This document shows positions 54,241 to 63,758 of a stretch of 64,000 bases of DNA, in pieces (position 1 is the stretch's first letter; every line of letters begins with the position of its first letter). This stretch comes from an uncultured Sphingobacteriales bacterium (GTDB taxonomy: Bacteria > Bacteroidota > Bacteroidia > Chitinophagales > Chitinophagaceae). The stretch covers positions 215,618 through 279,617 of the forward strand of contig CALKHN010000028.1 in the NCBI GenBank assembly GCA_937991535.1, written 5' to 3'. The notes under the pieces are model-generated. The model was not told the origin of the DNA, did not search any database, and was given only the letters and a program-made list of their open reading frames with translations. The position numbers were made by a program, and so were the translations under genes.

Positions 54241-56364
54241 TTGAAACAACAACAGCTACATATTGCATTGCTCGGAAACCCTAACAGCGGAAAAAGCTCT
54301 TTATTTAATGCACTCACGGGATTAAATCAAAAGGTAGGCAATTTTCCCGGGGTTACTGTAGACAAAAAATCCGGAGAATCTAAAATTTCCGGCGCGCTTA
54401 CTGCCAACATTATTGATCTGCCGGGTACGTATAGCTTATACCCGCGACGCAGCGACGAATGGGTTGCCTATAATGTACTCATGAATCCCGGCTCGGCGGA
54501 AAACCCTGAATTATATGTTTTAATTGTAGACGCGAGCAATCTGAAACGCAACCTGCTTTTTGCATCGCAGGTTATAGACCTGAAAAAACCTGTTGTGATA
54601 GCGCTTACCATGATGGACATTGCTTCCAAAAAAGGGCTCACCATAGATGTGCAGGGATTGGAAAGAGAGTTAGGGGTACCGGTAATACCAGTAAATCCAC
54701 GCAGGGATAAGGGCATTAATGAACTTAAAAAAGCAATTGAACAAACTGCCCGTCATTTATACAGACCTCCCGCAAGGAATTTTGTTGAAATGGGCGATTT
54801 ATCCCAGGGAGCCGTAAACGATTTAAAAAAAATACTTCCCCATATCAGTGATTATGCTGCGGTCCATTACCTCATTCATCACGAATCATTTGCACTGGAT
54901 GCCCCTATGCAGGATACGATTGAGGGGATAGAAAGAAAACATGGCTTCAATCATACCAAAGTACAGGCAGAAGAAATTACACAGCGCTATACCCGCATCC
55001 GCCACATTATGCAACAAGCTGTTGTGGAGGCCGATCCCAGGGAAAAACAATTGGCTACCGACAGGCTAGACCGCATTTTGCTGCACCGCTTTTGGGGATA
55101 TGTAATACTGCTTGGGGTTCTGGCCATTCTTTTCCAAAGCATTTTCTGGCTGGCGCAATACCCCATGAATGCTATTGAATGGATATTTGGGGAATTGAGC
55201 AACTGGCTGGCGGGAGTATTACCGCAAAACTGGTTTGGCGATCTGATCGTAAATGGCCTGGTGGCAGGGTTGGGCGGTATCATTGTTTTTATACCGCAGA
55301 TCATGATCCTTTTTGGGCTGATCACCATTCTGGAAGACACGGGATATATGGCGAGGATCAGTTTTTTAACAGACAAGCTTATGCGCAAAGTGGGGCTTAA
55401 CGGAAAAAGCGTAATGCCGATGATCAGTAGTTTTGCCTGTGCAGTACCGGCCATCATGAGTACCCGCAATATTGAAAACAGAAAGGAGCGGCTGCTTACA
55501 ATTATGATAGCCCCTTTGATGAGTTGCAGCGCCAGGCTGCCCGTTTATATCATTTTAATATCACTGGTTATACCCAATACCTATTACTGGGGTTTTATAA
55601 GTTTGCATGGACTGGTAATGACGGGACTTTACCTGCTTGGGATTGTAATGGCTCTTGTGGTATCGTATGTAATGAAATGGTTTATCCGCATTAAAGAAAA
55701 AAGCTTTTTCATCCTCGAACTGCCGGTTTACCGTGCTCCACGCTGGAAAAACGTGCTGGTGATAATGGTGGAAAAGGCAAAGATATTCGTATTTGAAGCG
55801 GGTAAAGTAATTTTGGTGATCTCTCTTATCCTTTGGGCATTGAGTACCTATGGACCGCCAGAAAGAATGGAAGCTGTTCAAACACGCTATGAACAATTAG
55901 CCTTACAACAAGCAAACAATGCGAAACAATTAGAGGAAGAAAAAAGAACAGCGCTTCTTGAAAATTCTTATGCGGGTATACTGGGCAAAACCATTGAGCC
56001 CGTTATCAGGCCATTGGGATACGACTGGAAGATTGGCATTGCCCTTATTACTTCTTTTGCAGCACGTGAAGTATTTGTAGGTACAATGGCCACCATTTAC
56101 AGCGTTGGGGGTAACGCCGATGAGAATAGCCTGACCCTGAGGGAGAAAATGAAAGCTGCTACATGGACAAACGGGGCAAAAATTTACACACTCCCAGCCG
56201 GCGTGTCCCTTATGGTATTTTATGTGTTTGCCATGCAATGTATGAGCACTTTAGCTATTGTGAAACGGGAAACCCGTTCCTGGAAATGGCCGCTCATTCA
56301 ATTGTTATATATGACAGGGTTGGCCTATGTTCTGAGTTTCCTGACCTACAATTTATTTAAATAA
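54241..56364 (+). CDS. feoB: Ferrous iron transporter FeoB
   Basis: 707 residues. The N-terminal G domain has GNPNSGKSS (G1, 12-20), NFPGVTVDKKSG (G2) and DLPG (G3, 59-62); the G4 position reads TMMD (123-126) instead of the usual NxxD. A helical region follows, then the membrane part with two Gate segments, of which CAVPAIMSTR and SCSARLPVYI carry the conserved Cys. FeoB imports Fe2+ across the inner membrane. The start is a TTG; no ATG is available. FeoA and FeoC are not beside it. The small lipoprotein gene 36 bases downstream may be co-transcribed. Confidence 0.93.
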   Translation: MKQQQLHIALLGNPNSGKSSLFNALTGLNQKVGNFPGVTVDKKSGESKISGALTANIIDLPGTYSLYPRRSDEWVAYNVLMNPGSAENPELYVLIVDASNLKRNLLFASQVIDLKKPVVIALTMMDIASKKGLTIDVQGLERELGVPVIPVNPRRDKGINELKKAIEQTARHLYRPPARNFVEMGDLSQGAVNDLKKILPHISDYAAVHYLIHHESFALDAPMQDTIEGIERKHGFNHTKVQAEEITQRYTRIRHIMQQAVVEADPREKQLATDRLDRILLHRFWGYVILLGVLAILFQSIFWLAQYPMNAIEWIFGELSNWLAGVLPQNWFGDLIVNGLVAGLGGIIVFIPQIMILFGLITILEDTGYMARISFLTDKLMRKVGLNGKSVMPMISSFACAVPAIMSTRNIENRKERLLTIMIAPLMSCSARLPVYIILISLVIPNTYYWGFISLHGLVMTGLYLLGIVMALVVSYVMKWFIRIKEKSFFILELPVYRAPRWKNVLVIMVEKAKIFVFEAGKVILVISLILWALSTYGPPERMEAVQTRYEQLALQQANNAKQLEEEKRTALLENSYAGILGKTIEPVIRPLGYDWKIGIALITSFAAREVFVGTMATIYSVGGNADENSLTLREKMKAATWTNGAKIYTLPAGVSLMVFYVFAMQCMSTLAIVKRETRSWKWPLIQLLYMTGLAYVLSFLTYNLFK

Positions 56365-56400
56365 TAATGCTTTCCTTTACCTGATTTAGTATCTTGAAGT

Positions 56401-56910
56401 ATGAATTGTAAACTATTATACAGGCTTTTGCCTTTTTTGCTGATCGTTTTTATCTCCTGCTCCGGCCCCGATAAACCAGCCGATACGGGCAATACCTCCG
56501 ATTCAACAGATATTCTGGAACCTGAAACCGTTATGGAACAGCCCGATACGGTGCTTTTCTGGACAGTAGATATAGAACAGAAAGTAAAAACGAGGGTATA
56601 TAAAGACACTATGACCATTACCGAACCGCAAAGCATTATTAACGGTATTAATTCTATTTACCCTTCCATTCGCCTGGAGTTTCTTAAAGTTTCGGGAGAT
56701 ACCGTATACGCGCATATTGATAGCTCCTCTACATTCGCTAATGATATGGGCTCCTTCGGCACATTTGAATATATTTCAACTGTTGTACTTAATCTTACCA
56801 TGCTTCCGGGAATTAATTATGTAAACTTCGATTTTAGGGAAGGCAGTCACGCCACACCCGGTGTATTTGCTAAAACCAGTTACGACGCGTATAAAGAAAA
56901 GGAAGAGTAA
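56401..56910 (+). CDS. Small lipoprotein, GerMN-like, unknown function
   Basis: 169 residues. The N-terminus MNCKLLYRLLPFLLIVFISC is a lipoprotein signal, then a linker rich in Asp, Pro, Thr and Ser. The second half (about 75-160) resembles a GerMN-type beta-alpha domain, with GINSIYPSIRLEFLKVSGDTVYAHID and INYVNFDFREGSHATPGVF, but the match is by eye and could fail. It follows feoB by 36 bases on the same strand. Attachment to the outer membrane is expected. Confidence 0.7.
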   Translation: MNCKLLYRLLPFLLIVFISCSGPDKPADTGNTSDSTDILEPETVMEQPDTVLFWTVDIEQKVKTRVYKDTMTITEPQSIINGINSIYPSIRLEFLKVSGDTVYAHIDSSSTFANDMGSFGTFEYISTVVLNLTMLPGINYVNFDFREGSHATPGVFAKTSYDAYKEKEE

Positions 56911-57394
56911 ACATGGTTTACCTAAAACGTATTATGCGCTTTGCCGGATAGTACCCCGCTGCCATTCTGCTTTTTTGATTACTGGTTGCTTCATGCCACT
57001 GTATATTGGCGAATTTGCCTGTAGAACTTTGTGCACTGTACTGCCCCGGGGTAATACATTATAAATGCCCGTCTGCGCCAATCACTAAAATTAAAGATAC
57101 TCCTGCTCAAAAAAATATTTTTTCTCCCATATTGTTTGTACCTTAATAAGCGTAAAAGCTTTAGCCTGATAAAAGTTGAAACATTGGCCTGATATTTTTC
57201 TCCTCTGAAATATAAAAACGTCTGTATTGTTTCCCTTCAGTCCAAACAATAAGACAAAGAATTACCTCTGCTACCGGAAGATCTCGCATCTCACTATTTG
57301 ATGCAGATTCTTATATTTTATTGAACCCGGACCCTTGTAACTGTGAACAATAGCATGGAACAGAAGGAAGATTCGGGGAACAGCAATCTTTTTA
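56911..57394. other. Non-coding stretch before the protease cassette
   Basis: 484 bases of mostly AT-rich sequence without a convincing gene. I find no exact TAnnTTTG box; weak near-matches occur around 57310. A 16-codon frame starting at 57355 ends just before the protease start and could be a leader, but nothing supports that. Confidence 0.45.
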
Positions 57395-59305
57395 ATGATC
57401 TTTAAATGGTTTGTTATGCCAACCGGGTACACTCCTGAAAATAACGTTACCTATTTTTTAAATGATGCAAAAGAAGGAAAAATTAACCTGGAAAAAAGAG
57501 GGGATAGGTTCACCATTTTTCTTGATGAAAAAAACATCACCAAAAGAGAGGAACAATTAAACATCGTTTTAAAAATTGTATTTAAAACGGCTGTTCCCAA
57601 AAAGGATACCTGTACGCCATCGGGTAAAATGATTTATACAGATAGTGAAATTGATGTAAAGGAAGTATCGGAACATGTTTATAAGGTAGTATACAGGCGC
57701 CTAAACGATATTTCAGTTGTGGATGAGGTTATGGATCAGATAAGAAAAGATGGTATAGTAGCGCATCATGCTTATCATCCGGCGGGAGACGAACACACGG
57801 TTTACTACCTCTCTAACAGGATCATGATCGGATTCGTAAATACCTCTTCCATCAGTGAAAGAAACGAATTGTGCAAAGCTTATAAGTTAAAAATACCAGG
57901 AGATAAATTATCCAATAATATGATAGTGGCGGAAGTTACGCTGGATAGCGGAGAAAATCCGGTTAAGGTGGCGAATAAGATTGCATTAGAAAGTATCGTT
58001 GAAACAGCAGAGCCCAGCTTAATATACAGAATAAATAAAACTGGTCCTGAAAAGGAAAACGATCTGTTTGTCCCCCGGGATAAATTTTTTAGTGAACAGT
58101 GGCATCTCGAGTCAAGGGATGAAAATGGTAAAATGATAAAAGATGCAGATGTAAATGCCCTGGAAGCATGGGAAACACTGAAGGGGGGAGGGGATAAAAA
58201 TATTACCGTAGCCGTGATGGATCAAAATTTTTTTGTTACACATCCGGATTTGAACAAGAGGCTATTGAACGTGTTCAATAAATTTGATTTCGCTACGCCG
58301 GAAGACCCCTTTCCACCGCCGCTAAGCGATGTGGGATTTGGGGACCATGGCACAAAATGCGCCGGGATAGCTATTGCCGGAAAAAATGATAGCGGTGTTG
58401 CAGGAATAGCTTATAACTGTACATTTCTTCCGGTTAGGGTTCGGGATAGTGACGGAGATCATATGCTGGCGGATTATTTTGAAAAAGTAGGAGAAAAAGC
58501 TGATGTAATTTCCTGCAGTTGGTCAGTAGAACCTGTTTTTGCAAGGGCGGATTCAAGATTATTCGCAACATTAAAAAAACTGGCGGAATCGGGCGGCCCC
58601 GGAAAAAAAGGATGCGTAATTTGTTTTGCCGCCGGTAATTACAACGTACCGGTGAATGAAAAACTGGAAGCTCCTTTATCTTTTTTTGTTTCAAAAGGCG
58701 TTAAACAAGAGATAGAAAAAGGGACGCGAATCAAAAACCCCTATGCATCTCATCCCGATGTAATTGCGGTGGCGGCCTCAACCAGTTTTAATAAAAAAGC
58801 AGCCTATAGCAATTATGGAAAAGAGATCAGCGTATGCGCCCCAAGCGGTAATTTTTTACCAGAAAATGGTTTTGATACATTAGATGGCGTCGGAATATTT
58901 ACTACTGCTACCAAAGGGAATGTTAAAGAAATATATACGAATAAATTTGCCGGCACTTCCAGTTCTACTCCTCTTGTTGCCGGCCTGGCGGCGCTCATTC
59001 TTTCAGCCAATAAAAATTTAACGGCCCGCATGGTCAAATATATCATGGAAATAACCGCGGATAAAATAGGCGATGAAGATCCAGAAGTTGCCGGGAGCGA
59101 GGGGAGATATATTGAAACGGAAAAAGGCCTGCATTCCAATTGGTTCGGGTATGGCAAGATAAACGCCGGGAGAGCCGTGAAGCTGGCCCTGGTTCTGAAT
59201 AAGTTTGAAGAAATAAACAAAGATTTCAAAACCACCCGGGAAGAATATGACAAATTGAAAACTGAGTTGGCTACCCATCTGGAAAAATTTCAAAGGCTGG
59301 TTTAG
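57395..59305 (+). CDS. Subtilisin-like (S8) serine peptidase, first gene of the protease-CHAT cassette
   Basis: 636 residues. No signal peptide is seen, so it is probably cytoplasmic. Residues 1-260 form a prodomain-like part; about 150-230 (RIMIGFVN to AEPSLIYR) looks like the fervidolysin-type N-terminal prodomain. The S8 domain (about 270-610) has Asp276 (in VMDQNF; the usual form is DTG/DSG), His318 in GDHGTKCAG, the oxyanion Asn415 in FAAGNYN, and Ser522 in GTSSSTPLVAG. A short basic-acidic helix with coiled-coil potential ends the chain. The ATG at 57416 (MPTGYTPENNV) is an equally good start. It is followed by a small unknown protein and a TPR-CHAT protease. Confidence 0.88.
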   Translation: MIFKWFVMPTGYTPENNVTYFLNDAKEGKINLEKRGDRFTIFLDEKNITKREEQLNIVLKIVFKTAVPKKDTCTPSGKMIYTDSEIDVKEVSEHVYKVVYRRLNDISVVDEVMDQIRKDGIVAHHAYHPAGDEHTVYYLSNRIMIGFVNTSSISERNELCKAYKLKIPGDKLSNNMIVAEVTLDSGENPVKVANKIALESIVETAEPSLIYRINKTGPEKENDLFVPRDKFFSEQWHLESRDENGKMIKDADVNALEAWETLKGGGDKNITVAVMDQNFFVTHPDLNKRLLNVFNKFDFATPEDPFPPPLSDVGFGDHGTKCAGIAIAGKNDSGVAGIAYNCTFLPVRVRDSDGDHMLADYFEKVGEKADVISCSWSVEPVFARADSRLFATLKKLAESGGPGKKGCVICFAAGNYNVPVNEKLEAPLSFFVSKGVKQEIEKGTRIKNPYASHPDVIAVAASTSFNKKAAYSNYGKEISVCAPSGNFLPENGFDTLDGVGIFTTATKGNVKEIYTNKFAGTSSSTPLVAGLAALILSANKNLTARMVKYIMEITADKIGDEDPEVAGSEGRYIETEKGLHSNWFGYGKINAGRAVKLALVLNKFEEINKDFKTTREEYDKLKTELATHLEKFQRLV

Positions 59306-59455
59306 ATTAAAAAATACAGTTTAATCAAACTACAGCCATTAAAATAAAACATAGCTAATATTATAAAAGTGATTTTTAAAATAACAGCTAAACCCGTAGG
59401 AAGAAAATCATGTTTAAAATTTTTTCTATTATCTAATAATTAAAACCAGTCCTGT

Positions 59456-59764
59456 ATGCCAACTTTACCTATTGCGCCGAGACCTTTTGTTAAGTGGGAT
59501 TTTAAATGTGAAACCCCTGCAGACGAGAGAAGAACAAAGAAAATAGCCAGGGAGTACCTGAACGCATATCTTCAGGGGTATGCGGAAGCTTTAAAGATGG
59601 CTGGTGTGGGAACCTTTCAGTATGTTTTTAAAGACAACCTTAAAGCCAAAAGCAGAGGTTCCAAAGATTTTATATACACAGCGAACGTCGAAAGAAAGTC
59701 GAGAAAAGTTCCCTCTCCGGATTCCACAAAAGATCCGAAATCACCGCCGAGCCCAAAACCATAA
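59456..59764 (+). CDS. 102-residue protein of unknown function between two proteases
   Basis: No recognised family. The N-terminal 70 residues look folded: MPTLPIAPRPFVKWDFKCET, a charged helix (DERRTKKIAREYLNAYLQGYAEALKMAG) and a short beta-like segment. The last 30 residues are rich in Lys, Ser and Pro (SRKVPSPDSTKDPKSPPSPK) and should be disordered. No signal peptide. It lies 150 bases after the S8 peptidase and its stop is 65 bases before the CHAT start, same strand. Its N-terminal MPT resembles the alternative start of the peptidase only by chance. It could be a substrate, inhibitor or adaptor of the neighbouring proteases; that is inference. Confidence 0.65.
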   Translation: MPTLPIAPRPFVKWDFKCETPADERRTKKIAREYLNAYLQGYAEALKMAGVGTFQYVFKDNLKAKSRGSKDFIYTANVERKSRKVPSPDSTKDPKSPPSPKP

Positions 59765-59829
59765 GGATGAGCTGATTCTCTTCCTATTGAGCTATAGCTT
59801 AATTATTGGATTATGGCAATATTGCAAAC

Positions 59830-62643
59830 ATGAAAAAGAAATTTCTTTCAGGAGTTATCTTTTGCTTGTTATTTACGGGATCATTGTCAGGGCAATGCCC
59901 TGACAGAGATTCTTTATGGGAAAGGCTTGTCTTTTTCAGGGATTTTTCAGAAAAAGCCCCCCCGCTGGCAAAACAGTTAAATGAGCTGCTCCGGTATGAA
60001 GTACTTATAAACAACTGCCCTTACCGGTTTGATTCAACTCATGCGCTATTGTTGCAGCGGATTGCTGTATTGTATTACCAGAAGGGAGATTATATCAATG
60101 CCGTAAAAGATATTAAAAGATCTATCGGCATTGTTAATGCTAACAGCAATGCGCCTTCAGTAAATCTCAGGCATCTTATAAGGAGTTATTATATACTTTC
60201 TCTTTGCTATGGCGAATTAAAAAGAATGAGGGAAAAAATGAATGCCGCGGATAGTTGTGTCTTCCTCTCCCTAAAATTAAATTCAATAGATGGATTTGCA
60301 TTATATGCCATAAAAGAACGTGTGGAGTATTTATATGATGCAGGCGATTATAAACGGTCTTATGAATTTGCGGTTCTTGGTGAAACAAGTGCAAAACAAT
60401 CCGGGAGTACAGATAGTAAAGAGTTTATAAATTACTTTTCGGGCTGGATTGTTAATATACTAATAACAATGAAAAACTTCAATCTTGCCGGCAAGATTTT
60501 GGCGGATAAGATTAAAGAATGTAAACAGAATAATAAGGTAGAGGATTTGAGCACATTCTATGAGCAATTAGCCCAGGTGCAGGTTGAAACGGGAAACATA
60601 AAAAAGGCTCAAATTAATTTTCAACTTGCATACCAGTATGATTTAAAAATGGGAGAAGCCCTGGGTTGCGCGCAAACATTAAACAATCTGAGCTACTATA
60701 TTTATTTTAAGCATTATAAAAAATTTGATGAGGCGATTAATGTTTACAGGAAAGCATTGCAGCTTTTAAGTACTATAAAAAATCCTGGCGCTATTGAAGT
60801 TTTTGAAACGCTTAATATATATGGAAATATTGCTTTTGCATTTGTGCAGCAGGGCAAATATGATTCCGCATTTAAAAATTTTCAAAAAGCTTTTGACCAA
60901 ATCAGGCCCGGAATTACAGAAAAAGAAATTTTACAGACTAAATGGATTGATTCATCGTACAAAAAAATCAGGTACCTGGTTAGCATACTGATAAAGAAAG
61001 GAGAGATGCATATCAAAAGATTTAAAGAAACCAATGCATCAAAAGATATCCAGGAAGCAATCCGTATTTTTAAGCTAATGGATCAGGTATTGGATAAGAT
61101 CAAAGCAGGACAATCAGAAATTGAATCCAAGCTTTTTTGGAGAACCGATACCCGCATTTTATATGAACATGCCATTGAAGCCTGCTACCTGGCAGGCAAA
61201 TGGGAGGATGCCTTCTATTTTTTTGAAAAAAGTCGTGCCGTATTGCTGATTGATCAGTTAAATGTTCAACACTTACTGAAAGAAGACGATATGCTGAAAC
61301 TGGCGCAGCTAAAAAATAGGATACTTCATTTAGACCGGGAGTATGACAATCCAAATACAACTCCGGTACGTTATGCTGAAATTGAGAAAGAACGCTTTCA
61401 GGATAAACGAAACCTGGATCAATTGATTTACACTGTCAAAACCAATAACCCTCTGTACTATCAAAACTTTCTGGATACCTCGTTTATTACCCTGCGGTAT
61501 GCACAACAAACCCTGTTAAAAGAACATCATGCCCTGCTTGAAATTTTTTCGGGCGATAGTGCTGTTTACGCCCTGCTGGTAACAGCAAACAGCAACTATT
61601 TAACCAAAATAAATAAGCAGGACTATGAAAACGCCACACTCAAATTTATTTCTTACTTGTCTGATGCTGGGTTGATGAACCGCAAATTCAACGATTTTGT
61701 AAAAACCGCCACAGCGCTGTACCAGCTCATCTTTCGCAATTTGCCTGTACCCGGCAACCGGATCATCATCTCGCCCGATGGTCAATATTTTCCGTTTGAA
61801 GCGTTGGTGACCAGTCGTCCGGGGCAACCACCTGCCTGGTTTTTGAATGATCATGCCGTAAGCTATACCTATTCGGCCCGCTTTCTGATGAACGATTTTA
61901 CTTCACCGCCTGCAACAACCGGAAAAAGTTTTATGGGTATAGCGCCTGTCAGTTATCCCTCCTCTTTTTCTCTGGCAGCGCTTCCGGGAAGCGACCTGTC
62001 CCTACGTAATATTTCTGCTTATTTCGACGATGCTGTAACCTTTACAGCGGCTGGTGCTTCCAGGAGCAATTTCACAGAACAATTCTCCAAATACCAGGTT
62101 ATTCAACTGTATACACATGCTGCCGACAGCAGTGAAAATAAGGAACCTGTTATATATTTTTCCGATTCGGCACTGTATCTTTCAGACCTGGTTAATATAC
62201 ATAAACCCTTCACACGCCTCATCGTATTGTCAGCCTGTCAAACCGGAAAGGGCAGAAATTATCATGGCGAAGGCATTTTTAGTTTCAACCGCGGTTTTGC
62301 CGCGCTGGGCGTTCCTGCTGCCATCGCCAATTTATGGTCTGTTGACAATACTTCCACCTATTTACTTACGGAACTGTTTTACAAGCATCTTGCTAAGGGA
62401 CTACCGACCGATATGGCCCTGCAAGAAGCCAAACTGGAATTTTTGAAAACGGCTTCCAAACAAAAATCCATGCCTTGTTACTGGGGCGGGCCCGTGCTTA
62501 TAGGAAAAACAGATACCCTTGCACCGAACAAAACCTATCCCGTAAAGTGGGTAATTATTTTTTCGGCTTTAAGCCTCGTTGTTACAGGAGCAATAACAAA
62601 ATGGATTATAAAAAAACAAAAAGCCAAAAGAGCAGCAGTTTAA
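59830..62643 (+). CDS. Membrane-anchored TPR-CHAT protease
   Basis: 937 residues from the ATG at 59830; the open frame starts at 59806, but only this Met gives the signal peptide (MKKKFLSGVIFCLLFTGSLSGQ). Residues about 40-430 are tetratricopeptide-like helix pairs, including AFVQQGKYDSAFKNFQKAF. The CHAT domain (about 600-890) has the His763-Cys803 dyad in LYTHAAD and LSACQTG, with the GEGIFSFNRGFAALGVPAAIANLW segment that typically follows. A transmembrane helix near 905-925 and a Lys/Arg-rich tail end the chain, so the enzyme should face the periplasm, anchored by its C-terminus. CHAT proteases are caspase-like and often found in conflict systems. Confidence 0.9.
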   Translation: MKKKFLSGVIFCLLFTGSLSGQCPDRDSLWERLVFFRDFSEKAPPLAKQLNELLRYEVLINNCPYRFDSTHALLLQRIAVLYYQKGDYINAVKDIKRSIGIVNANSNAPSVNLRHLIRSYYILSLCYGELKRMREKMNAADSCVFLSLKLNSIDGFALYAIKERVEYLYDAGDYKRSYEFAVLGETSAKQSGSTDSKEFINYFSGWIVNILITMKNFNLAGKILADKIKECKQNNKVEDLSTFYEQLAQVQVETGNIKKAQINFQLAYQYDLKMGEALGCAQTLNNLSYYIYFKHYKKFDEAINVYRKALQLLSTIKNPGAIEVFETLNIYGNIAFAFVQQGKYDSAFKNFQKAFDQIRPGITEKEILQTKWIDSSYKKIRYLVSILIKKGEMHIKRFKETNASKDIQEAIRIFKLMDQVLDKIKAGQSEIESKLFWRTDTRILYEHAIEACYLAGKWEDAFYFFEKSRAVLLIDQLNVQHLLKEDDMLKLAQLKNRILHLDREYDNPNTTPVRYAEIEKERFQDKRNLDQLIYTVKTNNPLYYQNFLDTSFITLRYAQQTLLKEHHALLEIFSGDSAVYALLVTANSNYLTKINKQDYENATLKFISYLSDAGLMNRKFNDFVKTATALYQLIFRNLPVPGNRIIISPDGQYFPFEALVTSRPGQPPAWFLNDHAVSYTYSARFLMNDFTSPPATTGKSFMGIAPVSYPSSFSLAALPGSDLSLRNISAYFDDAVTFTAAGASRSNFTEQFSKYQVIQLYTHAADSSENKEPVIYFSDSALYLSDLVNIHKPFTRLIVLSACQTGKGRNYHGEGIFSFNRGFAALGVPAAIANLWSVDNTSTYLLTELFYKHLAKGLPTDMALQEAKLEFLKTASKQKSMPCYWGGPVLIGKTDTLAPNKTYPVKWVIIFSALSLVVTGAITKWIIKKQKAKRAAV

Positions 62644-62702
62644 ATTGAACACTGTCATCCCATCACTGTTAATTTCAGTATATTTATCCTTTTCTTATTA
62701 TA

Positions 62703-63758
62703 ATGAAAACCTGGAATTTCGGAATTATAGGGTCCGGCATGGTGGCCGATTTTCATGCCCGGTCTATTCAGCACCTTAGCAATGCGCGGCTAATAGGAAT
62801 TTGCGGGGCAGGATCCGGCAGGGCAGCATTAATGGCAAAACAATACAATTGCCGTGAGTTTTCTGATTATCATGCTATGCTGCAGAGTCGCGAAATAGAC
62901 ATCGTTACCATTGCTACACCCAGCGGCATGCATATGGAACCTGCTGTGGAAGCGGCTTTACAGGGAAAGCATGTGTTGTGCGAAAAGCCCCTTGATATTT
63001 CGCTGGAAAGAATTGATACAATGATTGAAGCGCATGCCAAAGCGGGAACCCGGCTTGGAGGGATTTTTAACTACCGGTTTACCGATACCGTTCATTTGCT
63101 GAAAAACGCCGTTGATGAAGGCCGGTTTGGAACCATCACCCATGCTTCCGTACATGTACCCTGGTGGAGAAGCGATGCATATTACGAGCATAAGTGGCGC
63201 GGCACCCTGAAGTTAGACGGAGGAGGGGCCATGATGAATCAGTCCATTCATATGGTAGATATGTTACAATACGTTGTGGGTTCCATTGATTCATTATATG
63301 CTTATACCGCTACGCTTGGCCATGATATAGAAGCTGAAGATACCGCAACCGCTATTCTGAAATTCAAAAATAAGGCCCTGGGTTCCATTTATGGCTCTAC
63401 TGCTTCTTTCCCGGGTCAGCCCCGCCGTATTGAGATCACCGGAACCAAAGGAACGGCTGTACTGGAAGATAACAACATCAAAGTTTGGCAATTTTCTGTG
63501 GAAACAAAAAACGATGAAGAAATCCGTACGCAGTACGCAACAAATGAACATGCCGGGGGCGCAGCAGATCCTTCGGCCATCCCGTTTGAGTTGCATGCGA
63601 AGAATATTGCTGCATTTATATCGGCTGTGGAAACCGGTACCCCCTTTGAAATTGATGGAAATGAGGCCCGCAAAGCAGTAGAAATTGTACTGGCCATGTA
63701 TACCTCCGCAAAGGAGAACCGCAGTTTTGAATTTAAGAACAATACACAGACACCATAG
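62703..63758 (+). CDS. Gfo/Idh/MocA-family NAD(P)-dependent oxidoreductase
   Basis: 351 residues. NAD-binding fold at the start (FGIIGSGMVADFHARSIQ), then VTIATPSGMH and CEKPLD with Lys95 of the EKP motif, and the C-terminal beta-sheet domain with the DGGGAMMNQSIHMVDML segment carrying the conserved His. Family members oxidise sugars or inositols. Predicted cytoplasmic. It lies downstream of the CHAT gene but starts 59 bases after it, and nothing links the two. Its stop codon lies at the edge of a 126-base tandem repeat. Confidence 0.9.
   Translation: MKTWNFGIIGSGMVADFHARSIQHLSNARLIGICGAGSGRAALMAKQYNCREFSDYHAMLQSREIDIVTIATPSGMHMEPAVEAALQGKHVLCEKPLDISLERIDTMIEAHAKAGTRLGGIFNYRFTDTVHLLKNAVDEGRFGTITHASVHVPWWRSDAYYEHKWRGTLKLDGGGAMMNQSIHMVDMLQYVVGSIDSLYAYTATLGHDIEAEDTATAILKFKNKALGSIYGSTASFPGQPRRIEITGTKGTAVLEDNNIKVWQFSVETKNDEEIRTQYATNEHAGGAADPSAIPFELHAKNIAAFISAVETGTPFEIDGNEARKAVEIVLAMYTSAKENRSFEFKNNTQTP

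Noticed and set aside
59830..62643. Craspase-type TPR-CHAT (CRISPR-linked) or gasdermin-linked CHAT protease
   Set aside because: No type III effector, crRNA array or gasdermin-size pore-former lies beside it, and this CHAT protein is exported and membrane-anchored, unlike those.
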